Shown here: piece by piece, positions 51,581 through 61,315 of the stretch | Layout of the letters: each line of letters opens with the position of its first letter | Position numbering within the stretch: position 1 is the first letter of the stretch | Assembly (NCBI RefSeq): GCF_000413855.1 | Contig: NZ_ATGG01000061.1 | Coordinates: 118,192-182,191, forward strand | Length of the DNA stretch: 64,000 bases | Source: Acinetobacter gyllenbergii CIP 110306 = MTCC 11365 | GTDB taxonomy: Bacteria > Pseudomonadota > Gammaproteobacteria > Pseudomonadales > Moraxellaceae | Direction: 5' to 3' | The notes under the pieces: model-generated | Database searches by the model: none | Told to the model about the DNA's origin: nothing | What the model saw: only the letters and a program-made list of their open reading frames with translations | Position numbers and translations under genes: made by a program

Positions 51581-52393
51581 GTGGCCAAAATTGTTGTCGT
51601 AACGTCAGGCAAAGGTGGTGTAGGTAAAACTACAACAAGCGCATCTTTTGCAACAGGTTTAGCCCTACGTGGTCATAAAACTGTTGTGATTGATTTCGAT
51701 GTAGGTTTACGTAATCTAGATTTGATCATGGGCTGCGAACGCCGCGTTGTTTATGATTTCGTCAATGTCATTAATAATGAAGCACGCTTACAACAAGCGC
51801 TGATCCGTGATAAAGATATTGAAAACTTGTACATTCTCCCTGCATCACAAACCCGTGATAAAGATGCCTTGAGCGATGAAGGTGTTGCACGTGTGATTGA
51901 TGAACTTTCTCAAGAGTTCGATTACATCATCTGTGACTCACCAGCCGGTATTGAGCGCGGTGCGATTTTAGCAATGTATCATGCTGATGAAGCCATCATT
52001 GTTACCAACCCTGAAATCTCATCGGTTCGTGACTCAGACCGTATTATTGGCATGCTTGATAGCAAGACCAAGAAAGTTGAACAAAACGAAGGTCGTATTC
52101 GTAAGCATCTATGTATCACGCGTTTCAACCCTGAACGTGCTGATCGTCAAGAAATGCTTACGATTGACGATATTTCGAAAGATATTTTACGAGTGCCGAC
52201 ATTGGGCGTCATTCCTGAGTGTCCAAGCGTGCTTCAAGCATCAAACGAAGGTAAGCCAGTGATTCTGTATGCAGAAGAAAAAGCGGGTCAAGCCTATGAT
52301 GACTTAGTGGCTCGCTTCCTTGGTGAAGACCGTCCTTATCGACACATTGCAGTACAGCCAAAAGGTTGGTTAGCTAGACTATTTGGAGCGTAA
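51581..52393 (+). CDS. minD: Septum site-determining ATPase MinD
   Basis: The 270-residue ParA-type ATPase has the deviant Walker A KGGVGKTT, the switch DFDVGLRNLDL and the DSPAGIE motif, and the C-terminal amphipathic membrane helix (GWLARLFGA). I chose GTG 51581 because AGGAG lies seven bases upstream and the product then begins MAKIVVVTSGKGGVGK; a GTG nine bases earlier is too close to that site. minE follows after two bases. Confidence 0.96.
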   Translation: MAKIVVVTSGKGGVGKTTTSASFATGLALRGHKTVVIDFDVGLRNLDLIMGCERRVVYDFVNVINNEARLQQALIRDKDIENLYILPASQTRDKDALSDEGVARVIDELSQEFDYIICDSPAGIERGAILAMYHADEAIIVTNPEISSVRDSDRIIGMLDSKTKKVEQNEGRIRKHLCITRFNPERADRQEMLTIDDISKDILRVPTLGVIPECPSVLQASNEGKPVILYAEEKAGQAYDDLVARFLGEDRPYRHIAVQPKGWLARLFGA

Positions 52394-52395
52394 TT

Positions 52396-52668
52396 ATGGC
52401 AGGATTCTGGAGTAAACTTTTTAGCAGTGATGAAAAACCATCAAGTGCACAAACTGCCAAAGATCGTTTAAAGGTGATTGTTGCCTCTGAACAAGGTTTA
52501 GGTCGTCGCCTAGGCCAAGACAAAATCGACCAAATGAAAAAAGAAATCATGCAGGTGGTGAGTCGTTATGTTCGTGGTGTGGATGAACAGCATATTCAAA
52601 TGCAAGTTCGTTCAGAAGCAAATATCGAAATGTTAGAAATGAATATCAATTTACCTGAAGATCGATAG
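52396..52668 (+). CDS. minE: Cell division topological specificity factor MinE
   Basis: The 90-residue protein has the N-terminal membrane-targeting and MinD-binding segment (AKDRLKVIVASEQG), then the topological domain with MKKEIMQVVSRYV and EMNINLPEDR. It stimulates MinD ATPase to drive pole-to-pole oscillation. It follows minD by two bases and ends before the large hairpin at 52695. Confidence 0.95.
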   Translation: MAGFWSKLFSSDEKPSSAQTAKDRLKVIVASEQGLGRRLGQDKIDQMKKEIMQVVSRYVRGVDEQHIQMQVRSEANIEMLEMNINLPEDR

Positions 52669-52694
52669 CAGTTTTTTCATTAGCGATTTTTCGC

Positions 52695-52770
52695 AAATAA
52701 AGGCAAAATACGCGAGTGGAATTGGAAAGCATGGCTTTCCCCCACTTCAAGGATTTTGCCTTTATTATTT
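52695..52770 (+). terminator. Long hairpin after minE, probable terminator
   Basis: AATAAAGGCAAAAT (52696-52709) pairs with ATTTTGCCTTTATT (52753-52766). Inside it GAGTGG can pair with CCACTT and GGAAAGC with GCTTTCC, so a nearly continuous 70-base hairpin forms, followed by ATTTTAT. It is longer than other terminators in the window. It lies 22 bases before the ATG of the following gene. Confidence 0.65.
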
Positions 52771-52791
52771 TATAAGACTGAGGAGATTGTC

Positions 52792-53079
52792 ATGGCATTA
52801 TCACAGCCAGCAACTTTCAATGAAGAATGGTCAGATGAGCGTGTGTTTGCCTACCTTAACCAACTTCCTCCAACTGGCGTAAATGCTGACTTTCATGTGC
52901 TTTATCATGCATTCAAACATATGCGCCCAAATGACTATGAGCGCTTGATTACCCAGTTTTTGGCAGATGGTCGTGACTTGAATGCAACCAACCCTGAAGG
53001 ACAGCGCATTCATGATGTGATTGCTCAATTCCCACGTCAAAAAGATGGCTTCTTAGAAGTTTTAGCAAAATTTGCTTAA
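52792..53079 (+). CDS. PA4642 family protein
   Basis: The 95-residue protein has the family's MALSQPATFNEEWSDERVFA start and the mid-region MRPNDYERLITQFLADGRDL. I chose the ATG at 52792, preceded by GAGGAG. Its function is unknown; members occur next to cell-division or metabolism genes in Pseudomonas and relatives. It is probably cytoplasmic. Confidence 0.85.
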   Translation: MALSQPATFNEEWSDERVFAYLNQLPPTGVNADFHVLYHAFKHMRPNDYERLITQFLADGRDLNATNPEGQRIHDVIAQFPRQKDGFLEVLAKFA

Positions 53080-53111
53080 TCGCTTCTTCAATAAAGCCAC
53101 TAAATACCCAT

Positions 53112-53142
53112 AAAAAAGCCTCTATCAATAGAGGCTTTTTTT
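53112..53142. terminator. Bidirectional terminator between the PA4642 and ftsK genes
   Basis: AAAAAAGCCTCTAT and ATAGAGGCTTTTTT form a perfect stem between the convergent genes. Confidence 0.9.
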
Positions 53143-53154
53143 AGCAGATAATTT

Positions 53155-56100
53155 CTAAACCAGAATATCCCGCTTACCATTGGCACCCATTGAGCTGACA
53201 ATGCCATTCTCTTCCATTTGGTCGATAATGCGCGCCGCACGGTTATAACCTAAGCTAAATTTACGTTGTAGCGATGAGGTCGATGCTTTACGTGTCTCTA
53301 AAACGAACGATACACATTGATCGTACAGCGCATCACGACTTGGATCACCATCCCCATCTTCAAAACCACGTGAGCTTGGCTCTTCATCAAATGGCGTCAG
53401 GATTTCATCAACATAATCCGGCTCACCACGTTCACGCCAAGCATCACAAATACGGTTCACTTCATCATCGCTAATAAAGGCACCATGCACACGCTCAGGC
53501 TCGATTTTACCAGGCCCTAAGAACAACATATCACCATGACCGAGCAAGTCTTCTGCGCCACCTGCATCAAGGATTGTACGTGAGTCAATTTTACTGTTTA
53601 CGCGCAATGCAACACGGGTTGGAATATTGGCTTTAATCAAACCTGTAATCACGTCAACCGAAGGACGTTGTGTTGCAAGCAGTAAGTGAATCCCTGCGGC
53701 ACGCGATTTCTGTGCCAAACGGGTAATCATTTCTTCCGCTTTTTTACCGACCTGCATGATCATGTCAGCAAACTCATCCGCAACAATCACAATCGACGGT
53801 AACGGCGTCAAACGCGGTGCACGCTCACCGACAACCGAATCACTGGCTTTCCATGTTGGATCAATAAGGTCTTCACCATTGGCAATCGCTTCTTCGACCT
53901 TACGGTTATAGTCGCTCAACTTACGAATTTTCAAGAAGGACATCAATTTATAACGGCGTTCCATCTCATTGACACACCAGTTTAAAGCACTGACCGCATC
54001 TTTCATGTCAGTGACCACAGGCGTTAATAAGTGTGGAATATCATTATAGTTGGCTAATTCAAGCTGCTTCGGATCGATCAGAATCAAACGTAACTGGTCG
54101 GGTGTGTACTTCAATAACATCGAAAGGATCATCGAGTTGACTGCAACCGACTTACCAGAACCTGTGGTCCCCGCAACCAGCATATGTGGCGCTTTACCGA
54201 GGTCAGTAATGACAGGATTACCTGAGATATCTTTACCCATCGCCATAGAGAGCAAACCCGCAGGGTCTTCAAAAGCTGGCGTTTTCAATAACTCAATCAA
54301 GCGTACCATTTCACGGCTACTATTCGGCACTTCAATTCCGATATATGGTTTTCCTGCAATCACTTCAACCACACGGACAGATGCCATCGACATTGAACGT
54401 GCTAGATCGCGTGAAATGTTGGTCACTTTAGAGGCTTTTACACCTGGTGCAAGATCCAGTTCAAAGCGTGTTACGACGGGTCCTGGCTGGGCTTCGACCA
54501 CCTGAGCCTTCACATTAAACTCTTGTAGTTTAATCTCTAAAAGCTCAGAAAGACGTGCGAGTTGCTCAGCGGTAAAATTGACCTTTTTGTTTGGATCAAC
54601 TTCATCCAGCAATTCCAGACCTGGTAAAGTCGGTAGATCACGGCGTTTTTGCGCAACTTGCATGGCACGTGACATCGGACGACCAAATGCATCTGTTAAC
54701 GGCGCATCCAGATCAAAATCATCTTCAATATCTAAATCCACATCTGGATCAGCTTTACCTGCCGTTTCTTGCCATGCTTCGAGGAAGGCTTCTTTAGACA
54801 GGGTTTCTTTCGGCGCCGCTGAAACCTCAATCGGTGCTTTTACAAAAGCAGAGGATTGCGCATAACTTGTGCTTCGAGCAGGCACTTGTTTAGGCTCTTC
54901 TTCAACCATAAGATCGCTAAAATCGTCTGCTTGCTGCCCAGTGATGCGATGAACATCCTCTTGGATAGGATGTATTACATTTTGAATCGGTGCAGTCTCA
55001 GGCTGTACAGCTGCTGGTCTTGCAGATTCATTAATCAATGCTTCGATATCTGCTTCAAATTCGACCTCAGTAACCTGAGGGGCAGGATGTGCCTGAGGCT
55101 CTTGGGTAAATGGGGTATGTAAGTCTGTCGCCGTCTTACTATTTGGAACAGCAGCCAATAACTCATCAAAGATTTGGTCATCATTCCAATCTAAATTACT
55201 GTGGTTGGTCGTCTGCGTTGCAACATGTGCAGTAGGCGCTGCATAGGGATGAGCCGCATTGGCAGAATCATCCGCCGCTCTTAATAAGGCATCAATCTCT
55301 TGCTTATGACTCGCATCATCGCGTTGCAATGCACGCCACACTTCACCAGTTTGCACCAAACGCTGGCTTTCATTTTCAAATTGATGCGCGCGCTGTAAGG
55401 TTTGCTCAAAATCTTCAAGTTGTTCCGCTGGTGCGGGTTGAGTACTTTGTTGCTGTTCTTTCGCAACCACATCAGCGAACAGTTTTTCTGCCATCAACTG
55501 ATGATGTGAATCATCAATTTTAATCAGTTTTGCCTGAACCTGATTGACTTTAGCTTCTTCGGTTTCAGACGTTGGTTCAGACGCTTTTTGGGTTTTATTC
55601 TTAATTGCTGGTGTATCAGCGGCTGCCAATTGCTCAGTCAGGTCATACGCAGACTCATGCTGAGGTACATTTTTATAAAATAAATCTTGTAAATAAGCAG
55701 GCGTATTTTTCAATGTAGCCCAAGTCTTGTTCCACTGAATCCCAAAAGCTAAGGTCAGTAATAAGATACTGAATGCAAGTAGGAACAAGGTTGCGCCATA
55801 AATGGTCAGTAATTGCGATAAGCTCTGTCCCAATTCATAACCAATGATTCCTCCAGCCGCATTGTCCAAGGTATCTGCTGGTGTATTCCAGTGCAGATAC
55901 AAGAGGCTGGAAATGGACAGGATCAAGAAAAACTGGGCAGCATAACGAAATGGACGGTTAAGAAAGCTTCTTGGCCACCAGACTTGAATGGCTTCAATAA
56001 ACAAAAATAAAGGAATCAGCAAGCTTGCCCATCCCAAGAAACCGAACAGTAAATCTGCGATCCAAGCGCCTGCTACACCGCTGGCGTTTGAAACCTGCTG

Positions 56101-56238
56101 GGTATCACTGGAAATGTGCATCCAACCCGGATCAAACGGTGTATAGGTTACTGTGGCAAGAAATAAATAAATGCCAAAAGAAATCAAAAATAATGTCATT
56201 AAAAAGCGTTGTGCATAAACACTTGACACCGCAGTCAT
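53155..56238 (-). CDS. ftsK: DNA translocase FtsK
   Basis: The 1027-residue protein has four N-terminal membrane segments (about 10-190), a long acidic Pro/Gln/Ala-rich linker (about 190-540), the alpha/beta motor with Walker A GTTGSGKSV and Walker B IVIVADEFADMIM, and the C-terminal gamma winged-helix (LQRKFSLGYNRAARIIDQMEENG) that reads KOPS sequences and activates XerD. It pumps chromosome ends through the closing septum. Its 3' end faces the PA4642 gene; trxB is divergent upstream. Confidence 0.95.
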   Translation of the reverse strand: MTAVSSVYAQRFLMTLFLISFGIYLFLATVTYTPFDPGWMHISSDTQQVSNASGVAGAWIADLLFGFLGWASLLIPLFLFIEAIQVWWPRSFLNRPFRYAAQFFLILSISSLLYLHWNTPADTLDNAAGGIIGYELGQSLSQLLTIYGATLFLLAFSILLLTLAFGIQWNKTWATLKNTPAYLQDLFYKNVPQHESAYDLTEQLAAADTPAIKNKTQKASEPTSETEEAKVNQVQAKLIKIDDSHHQLMAEKLFADVVAKEQQQSTQPAPAEQLEDFEQTLQRAHQFENESQRLVQTGEVWRALQRDDASHKQEIDALLRAADDSANAAHPYAAPTAHVATQTTNHSNLDWNDDQIFDELLAAVPNSKTATDLHTPFTQEPQAHPAPQVTEVEFEADIEALINESARPAAVQPETAPIQNVIHPIQEDVHRITGQQADDFSDLMVEEEPKQVPARSTSYAQSSAFVKAPIEVSAAPKETLSKEAFLEAWQETAGKADPDVDLDIEDDFDLDAPLTDAFGRPMSRAMQVAQKRRDLPTLPGLELLDEVDPNKKVNFTAEQLARLSELLEIKLQEFNVKAQVVEAQPGPVVTRFELDLAPGVKASKVTNISRDLARSMSMASVRVVEVIAGKPYIGIEVPNSSREMVRLIELLKTPAFEDPAGLLSMAMGKDISGNPVITDLGKAPHMLVAGTTGSGKSVAVNSMILSMLLKYTPDQLRLILIDPKQLELANYNDIPHLLTPVVTDMKDAVSALNWCVNEMERRYKLMSFLKIRKLSDYNRKVEEAIANGEDLIDPTWKASDSVVGERAPRLTPLPSIVIVADEFADMIMQVGKKAEEMITRLAQKSRAAGIHLLLATQRPSVDVITGLIKANIPTRVALRVNSKIDSRTILDAGGAEDLLGHGDMLFLGPGKIEPERVHGAFISDDEVNRICDAWRERGEPDYVDEILTPFDEEPSSRGFEDGDGDPSRDALYDQCVSFVLETRKASTSSLQRKFSLGYNRAARIIDQMEENGIVSSMGANGKRDILV

Positions 56239-56490
56239 ATACAGTCCTGTAACCCGATTCGTTATTTGTTGGTATCTTTTAAGGTCTAAATTACCTTAAT
56301 CAATAAGTTTTATATTATGCACTCGTTCTTACAAAAAAGATGCACGATTGTTTACTGTTGTTGTTAACATCCTGCTCGGATATAGCTCAATTCGATTGAG
56401 TTAATCAATATTATCCCGATGGATTTAAACCACTCCGCTCTGGATTCACGTATAATTTTAGCAGTTTTGATATAAAAAGGATGTTCTTTA

Positions 56491-57441
56491 ATGAGCGCTC
56501 GTCACTCACGGTTAATTATTTTGGGTTCTGGTCCTGCAGGCTATAGCGCAGCAGTCTATGCTGCACGTGCTAACCTCAAGCCAACACTGATTGCGGGTTT
56601 GCAATTAGGTGGTCAATTAACAACGACCACTGAAGTTGACAACTGGCCAGGTGACCCAGAAGGATTAACTGGTCCTGTACTTATGGAACGTATGCAAGCT
56701 CATGCAGAACGTTTCGGTACAGAAATCGTCTACGATCATATCAATGAAGTAGATCTTAAAACTCGTCCATTCGTACTCAAAGGCGATATGGAAGAGTACA
56801 CGTGTGATGCGTTGATTATTGCAACAGGTGCAACTGCACAATACCTAGGTCTTGAATCTGAAGCTGCGTTTATGGGCCAAGGTGTAAGCGCATGTGCAAC
56901 CTGTGATGGTTTCTTCTATAAGAACCAAAATGTCATGGTGGTGGGTGGTGGTAACACTGCAGTTGAAGAAGCACTTTATCTTTCTAATATTGCAGCGCAT
57001 GTGACCCTTGTTCACCGTCGTGACAGCTTACGTTCTGAAAAGATTTTGCAAGATCATCTTTTTGCCAAAGAAAAAGAAGGCAAAATCAGTATTATCTGGA
57101 ACCATCAAGTGGATGAAGTCTTGGGTGATAAAACTGGTGTAACTGCAGTTCGTATCCAATCAACACAAGATGCAAGCACTCAAGACATTCAAGTTCAAGG
57201 CTTGTTTGTTGCAATCGGACATAAGCCAAATACAGGCATGTTTGATGGTCAATTGAATCTACGTGATGGCTATATCCAAGTGCATAGTGGCACTGCGGGC
57301 AACGCCACTGCTGCCTCTGTAGAAGGTGTATTTGCTGCAGGTGATGTCGCAGATAGTATCTACCGCCAAGCCATTACTTCAGCAGGTTCAGGCTGTATGG
57401 CAGCCTTAGATGCAGAGAAATATCTCGATAATTTAAACTAA
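56491..57441 (+). CDS. trxB: Thioredoxin reductase
   Basis: The 316-residue NADPH flavoprotein has the FAD motif IILGSGPAGYSAAVYAA, the NADPH motif VVGGGNTAVEEAL and the redox-active SACATCDG (C135 and C138). The C-terminal AAGDVADSIYRQAITSAGSG is standard. It keeps thioredoxin reduced. A plausible -10 (TATAAT, about 56452-56457) lies upstream, in the intergenic region shared with ftsK. Confidence 0.97.
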   Translation: MSARHSRLIILGSGPAGYSAAVYAARANLKPTLIAGLQLGGQLTTTTEVDNWPGDPEGLTGPVLMERMQAHAERFGTEIVYDHINEVDLKTRPFVLKGDMEEYTCDALIIATGATAQYLGLESEAAFMGQGVSACATCDGFFYKNQNVMVVGGGNTAVEEALYLSNIAAHVTLVHRRDSLRSEKILQDHLFAKEKEGKISIIWNHQVDEVLGDKTGVTAVRIQSTQDASTQDIQVQGLFVAIGHKPNTGMFDGQLNLRDGYIQVHSGTAGNATAASVEGVFAAGDVADSIYRQAITSAGSGCMAALDAEKYLDNLN

Positions 57442-57457
57442 TTAGGCCAATATTAAG

Positions 57458-57486
57458 AAACCACCAATCTTTGGTGGTTTTTTTTT
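57458..57486 (+). terminator. trxB terminator
   Basis: AAACCACCAA and TTGGTGGTTT form a 10-base stem with a 3-base loop, followed by six more T. Confidence 0.9.
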
Positions 57487-57557
57487 GCCAGTATCCATAC
57501 AATCAAAAAAATGACGACTTTTTAAACACATCAACGATCAGTCTATAGGATATTTCA

Positions 57558-59114
57558 ATGACAACGACCTGGACGAATGGCTACCAAACAGAAGTAAATT
57601 ATACCTACGGTTATTATCGAGACCTCAGCCCGAATTTCCAAAAGTTTTGCTTACTTTTAAATGGTATCGATAGTCCCGACTTTCAGGAAAATCACCATCA
57701 TTGCGAACTTGGTTTTGGACAAGGTGTGAGTATCAATATTCATGCGACCTGTAATGAAGCGGCATTTTACGGGACGGATTTTAACCCTGCCCATGCCGCA
57801 CATGCCAATCAACTGGCTGAACAGAGTCAGACCGAACATTATTTCTATGATGACAGTTTTGAAGAGTTGTTGAATCGTTCTGACCTCCCCATGTTTGACT
57901 CCATCAGTCTGCATGGTATCTGGAGCTGGATTAGTTATGAAAATCAGTACATTATTCTCAAATTTATCCGAAAATTCCTAAAACCCAACGGGATTGTCTA
58001 TATCAGCTATAACTGCGTTACTGGTTGGGCAGCCAATATGCCAATTCGTGAGTTGTTCCATAGCCACTTTAAATTCAACAGTAAAAGTACCAATCCACTG
58101 CAAAAGGTCAATGAGGCCCTCACCTTCAGTGAAGATCTACTTAAACAGAATCCAATTTTTGCGCAACGTAATCCCAATGCCGTACAAAAAGTCGCTGATT
58201 TAAAACAGCAAAATCCGAATTATTTGATTCACGAATATCTGAATCAAGATTGGCAATGTTTTTCTTTCCAGCAAATTGTCCGTATTCTGGATGAAATCAA
58301 GTTATCCTATGCGGGTTCTACCGATTTAAGTACTCATCTCGATAACATTAATTTTTCAGAACAGCATCAAGCTTTTTTGAATGAAATTGAACACCCTATT
58401 TTTAAAGAACAATGTCGCGACTATTTTGCCAACACTCAATTTAGACGTGATTTGTTTATTCGAGGTAAAAACACCCTTACCCCTCTACAAGTACAAGAAC
58501 GGCTACGTAAAACTGCTTTTGTATTGCTCACCGCCAAAGAGCAACTCCCCACCAATATCAGTGGGCTGTTAGGCACCTTCAATTTAATTGAGGAAATCTA
58601 CCAACCGATTGGTGATCAGTTCGCACAGGAAAACTATCAGGCACTGACCGTTGCTGAACTTGAACAAAGCTTACCGACATTAAGCTATGCAAAAATCCTC
58701 AATGCCCTGGTGATTTTATCGCATTTAGGCTTGGCACAACCTTGCCAAAGCTTGGAACCCAAACAACAGACACTAGAGCAATGTCAGCGCCTGAACCATT
58801 ATTTACTCAAACAAGCCAGTTTTCATCAGAACTATAACGTGCTGATCAGCCCAATTACCGGTATTGGCATCCCGACGGAACATTTCCATCAATTGTTCTA
58901 TCGCGCACATTTTATTGAGGGTTTAGAGTCAGCAAGTGAATTTGCACAATATGTACAAGATGCAATCAGCCAACTCAATTGGTTGGTCTTAGATAAAGAT
59001 GGCAAAACCGTCTCTGACCAAGAAAAAAGTCTTGAAATTATTCAAGGTAAAGCACAAATTTTCTTGGACAGCAAAAAACTACAGATTGCGAAACAGCTGC
59101 GCTTATTTAGTTAA
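57558..59114 (+). CDS. SAM-dependent methyltransferase with regulatory domain
   Basis: The 518-residue protein has an N-terminal methyltransferase core (HCELGFGQGVSINIHA as motif I, then AAFYGTDFNPAHA) and SISLHGIWSWISYENQYIIL, followed by a methyltransferase regulatory domain (PF10119-like, from about residue 215) and a C-terminal segment that may be a winged helix. The substrate is unknown. It stands alone between trxB and aat and may share the aat transcript. Confidence 0.85.
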   Translation: MTTTWTNGYQTEVNYTYGYYRDLSPNFQKFCLLLNGIDSPDFQENHHHCELGFGQGVSINIHATCNEAAFYGTDFNPAHAAHANQLAEQSQTEHYFYDDSFEELLNRSDLPMFDSISLHGIWSWISYENQYIILKFIRKFLKPNGIVYISYNCVTGWAANMPIRELFHSHFKFNSKSTNPLQKVNEALTFSEDLLKQNPIFAQRNPNAVQKVADLKQQNPNYLIHEYLNQDWQCFSFQQIVRILDEIKLSYAGSTDLSTHLDNINFSEQHQAFLNEIEHPIFKEQCRDYFANTQFRRDLFIRGKNTLTPLQVQERLRKTAFVLLTAKEQLPTNISGLLGTFNLIEEIYQPIGDQFAQENYQALTVAELEQSLPTLSYAKILNALVILSHLGLAQPCQSLEPKQQTLEQCQRLNHYLLKQASFHQNYNVLISPITGIGIPTEHFHQLFYRAHFIEGLESASEFAQYVQDAISQLNWLVLDKDGKTVSDQEKSLEIIQGKAQIFLDSKKLQIAKQLRLFS

Positions 59115-59200
59115 AGCTGTTTTGGGAATGGCAACGACAAAGATTGCCATTCCCGATAACTTCAGTTAGCTTAGAATGAGTCTGATTGATTTCTTCCACT

Positions 59201-59932
59201 ATGCAACAACTCCCACCCTCACACTATATTTTTCCCAATCCAATCGAAGCCGATCCTGAAGGACAAGGATTTATCTGTATTGGCGCCGACCTTCACCCTT
59301 CTACCTTATTCGAAGCCTATACGCATGGATTATTTCCATGGTTCAATGAAGATGAACCGATTTGTTGGTGGAGTCCTGAACCCCGTTGCATTATCGAACC
59401 TCATGCCTACAAACCGAGTAAATCCTTGCTTCGGAATATGAAGAAACATGATTATCGAATTACCATTAACCATGCCTTTGAAGATGTGATTCGTTCTTGT
59501 TCATTGCCTCGAAGCTATGCCAATGAAACATGGATCAGTGAAGATATCATCGAAGGCTATTGTGCATTATTCCAAGCAGGATATGCGTACAGTGTTGAAG
59601 TCTGGCAGCAGGATAAATTGGTTGGCGGACTCTATGGTGTCAGTATTGGTAAAGGCTGCTTTGGGGAGTCGATGTTTAGTACCGAAACTGATGTTTCTAA
59701 GATGGCTTTTTATACCCTAATGCTGATTGGACAGGAAAATCAGTTGCCATGGATTGACTGTCAATTGGTCAATGATCATCTTTTAAGCCTTGGTGCACGT
59801 ACACTTTCTCGCCAAGACTATCTTAAATCGTTACAAGATGTAATTATTGCCCCCTCTATCAATTGGAAAAGTTATCAAGAACGTGTATTTTCAAGTAAAA
59901 CAATAGCAGTTTTTGCAAAATTAGACGGTTAA
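59201..59932 (+). CDS. aat: Leucyl/phenylalanyl-tRNA-protein transferase
   Basis: The 243-residue enzyme transfers Leu or Phe from tRNA to proteins with N-terminal Arg or Lys, creating a degradation signal for ClpS/ClpAP. Family motifs are FPWFNEDEPICWWSPEPR near residues 45-65 and VEVWQQDKLVGGLYGVSIG, with GCFGESMFS and WIDCQL. I placed the start at ATG 59201, where MQQLPPSHYIFPNP begins the family; the TTG at 59186 is not needed. bpt follows 28 bases later. Confidence 0.94.
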   Translation: MQQLPPSHYIFPNPIEADPEGQGFICIGADLHPSTLFEAYTHGLFPWFNEDEPICWWSPEPRCIIEPHAYKPSKSLLRNMKKHDYRITINHAFEDVIRSCSLPRSYANETWISEDIIEGYCALFQAGYAYSVEVWQQDKLVGGLYGVSIGKGCFGESMFSTETDVSKMAFYTLMLIGQENQLPWIDCQLVNDHLLSLGARTLSRQDYLKSLQDVIIAPSINWKSYQERVFSSKTIAVFAKLDG

Positions 59933-59960
59933 CGGATTAGCACCTTGGAGGGACAGATTA

Positions 59961-60776
59961 ATGAAATCATATCAACCCAAGTCCCTTTTAAATGACTTAC
60001 AGTACTATATTACGCCGCCACACGATTGTAGTTATCTTGATAACAAATCGGCACGGATGGTGTTTTTAGATCCAATTCACCGTATTGATGTGGTGACCTT
60101 GTCAGAACTTTCTCGTGTCGGGTTTCGTCGTAGTGGCGATTTTGTCTACCGCCCTGAATGTCATCTGTGTCGCCAGTGTTTATCCTGTCGTGTTCCTGTT
60201 CAAGAATTTAAAATGAACAGCAGCCAAAAAAAGGCATGGAAACGCAATCAAGATTTGCAAATGAGTATTTTGCCAACATCGCAAGCGACTCAGCAGCATT
60301 ATGATCTGTACGAACGTTATATCAATGAACGTCATGCAGATGGCGATATGTACCCAGCCAGCCTAGACCAGTTTGAAAAATTTCTGGTGCATAGCTGCAC
60401 AGAAAGCTTCTTTATCGAATTATGGAAAGATCAAAAACTGATTGCTGTTTCAACCTGTGATTTGATGGATGATGGTCTTTCAGCAGTCTATACCTTCTTT
60501 GATCCAGATGAACAACGTCGCTCACTCGGCGTTTTTGCCATTCTCAAACAAATCGAGTATGTACGTACCCTAAATCTAGACTATCTTTACCTCGGTTATT
60601 GGGTACCACATTCATCCAAAATGAATTATAAATCGCAATATACGCCACTGGAATTATTGCTCGATGGACAATGGCGTCGCCTCAATCGCCCACTTTCAGA
60701 CCATGAAATCCATCAGCTCGGCAATTCATTGATGAGTACACTGCCTTCCGAGTGGAACAATTTAATTATTAAATAA
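59961..60776 (+). CDS. bpt: Aspartate/glutamate leucyltransferase (Bpt)
   Basis: The 271-residue enzyme conjugates Leu to N-terminal Asp or Glu, the second half of the Leu/N-degron pathway begun by its neighbour aat. The conserved CHLCRQCLSCRVPV and YVPHSSKMNYK-like (here WVPHSSKMNYK) elements are present. GGAGG precedes the ATG at 59961. The last 15 bases overlap the convergent rimI gene. Confidence 0.93.
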   Translation: MKSYQPKSLLNDLQYYITPPHDCSYLDNKSARMVFLDPIHRIDVVTLSELSRVGFRRSGDFVYRPECHLCRQCLSCRVPVQEFKMNSSQKKAWKRNQDLQMSILPTSQATQQHYDLYERYINERHADGDMYPASLDQFEKFLVHSCTESFFIELWKDQKLIAVSTCDLMDDGLSAVYTFFDPDEQRRSLGVFAILKQIEYVRTLNLDYLYLGYWVPHSSKMNYKSQYTPLELLLDGQWRRLNRPLSDHEIHQLGNSLMSTLPSEWNNLIIK

Positions 60777-61223
60777 CGCTGCAAAATCATCTGTGCATGT
60801 CTTGACCATAATCACGGCATGCTCTCTTGAGCCATCAGGGTTTGGATAATAATTCTTGCGTAAGTCAATTTGATGAAAACCTATTTTTTCATACAAACCA
60901 ATGGCGGCTGTATTACTTTCACGAACTTCTAAAAAAATCTGAATTGGATTGTTTTTTAATTGCTGGATAGACTCATCCAATAATTTATAACCGAGCCCCT
61001 TCCCTTGCTGGCTCGGATCTATCGCCATCAACAATAAATTTGCTTCATCTAAAACGGGCTGTAGAATACAGAATCCCACGACCTGATTGGCTTGCTCATA
61101 AACCGTACATTGATACGAAGCCAAGGATTCTTGGAACTGTTGCCTAGACCAAGGATGGGTTTGCACCAAGCGCTCAATCGCAGTCACCCTCTCCAAGTCA
61201 TTTTCTTGCATCAATCGAATCAC
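60762..61223 (-). CDS. rimI: Ribosomal protein S18-alanine N-acetyltransferase RimI
   Basis: The 153-residue GNAT has the acetyl-CoA loop MAIDPSQQGKGLGYKLLD (Q/R-x-x-G-x-G) and FLEVRESNTAAIGLYEKIGF, the RimI signature, with HPWSRQQFQESL near the N-terminus. It acetylates the N-terminal Ala of S18 and perhaps EF-Tu. The gene is convergent with and overlaps bpt by 15 bases. Confidence 0.9.
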   Translation of the reverse strand: MIRLMQENDLERVTAIERLVQTHPWSRQQFQESLASYQCTVYEQANQVVGFCILQPVLDEANLLLMAIDPSQQGKGLGYKLLDESIQQLKNNPIQIFLEVRESNTAAIGLYEKIGFHQIDLRKNYYPNPDGSREHAVIMVKTCTDDFAALFNN

Positions 61224-61283
61224 GATCTATCACTCTATAAAATACTGGTGCAGATTATCAGCAATTTAAAACAAAATTTGAAT

Positions 61284-61308
61284 AAAAAAATGGGCAGTTT
61301 TGCTGCCC
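61284..61308 (-). terminator. Terminator after the first PF10118 gene
   Basis: GGGCAG and CTGCCC form a 6-base stem with a TTTTG loop, and seven T follow on the minus strand. Confidence 0.8.
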
Positions 61309-61315
61309 TATATAC

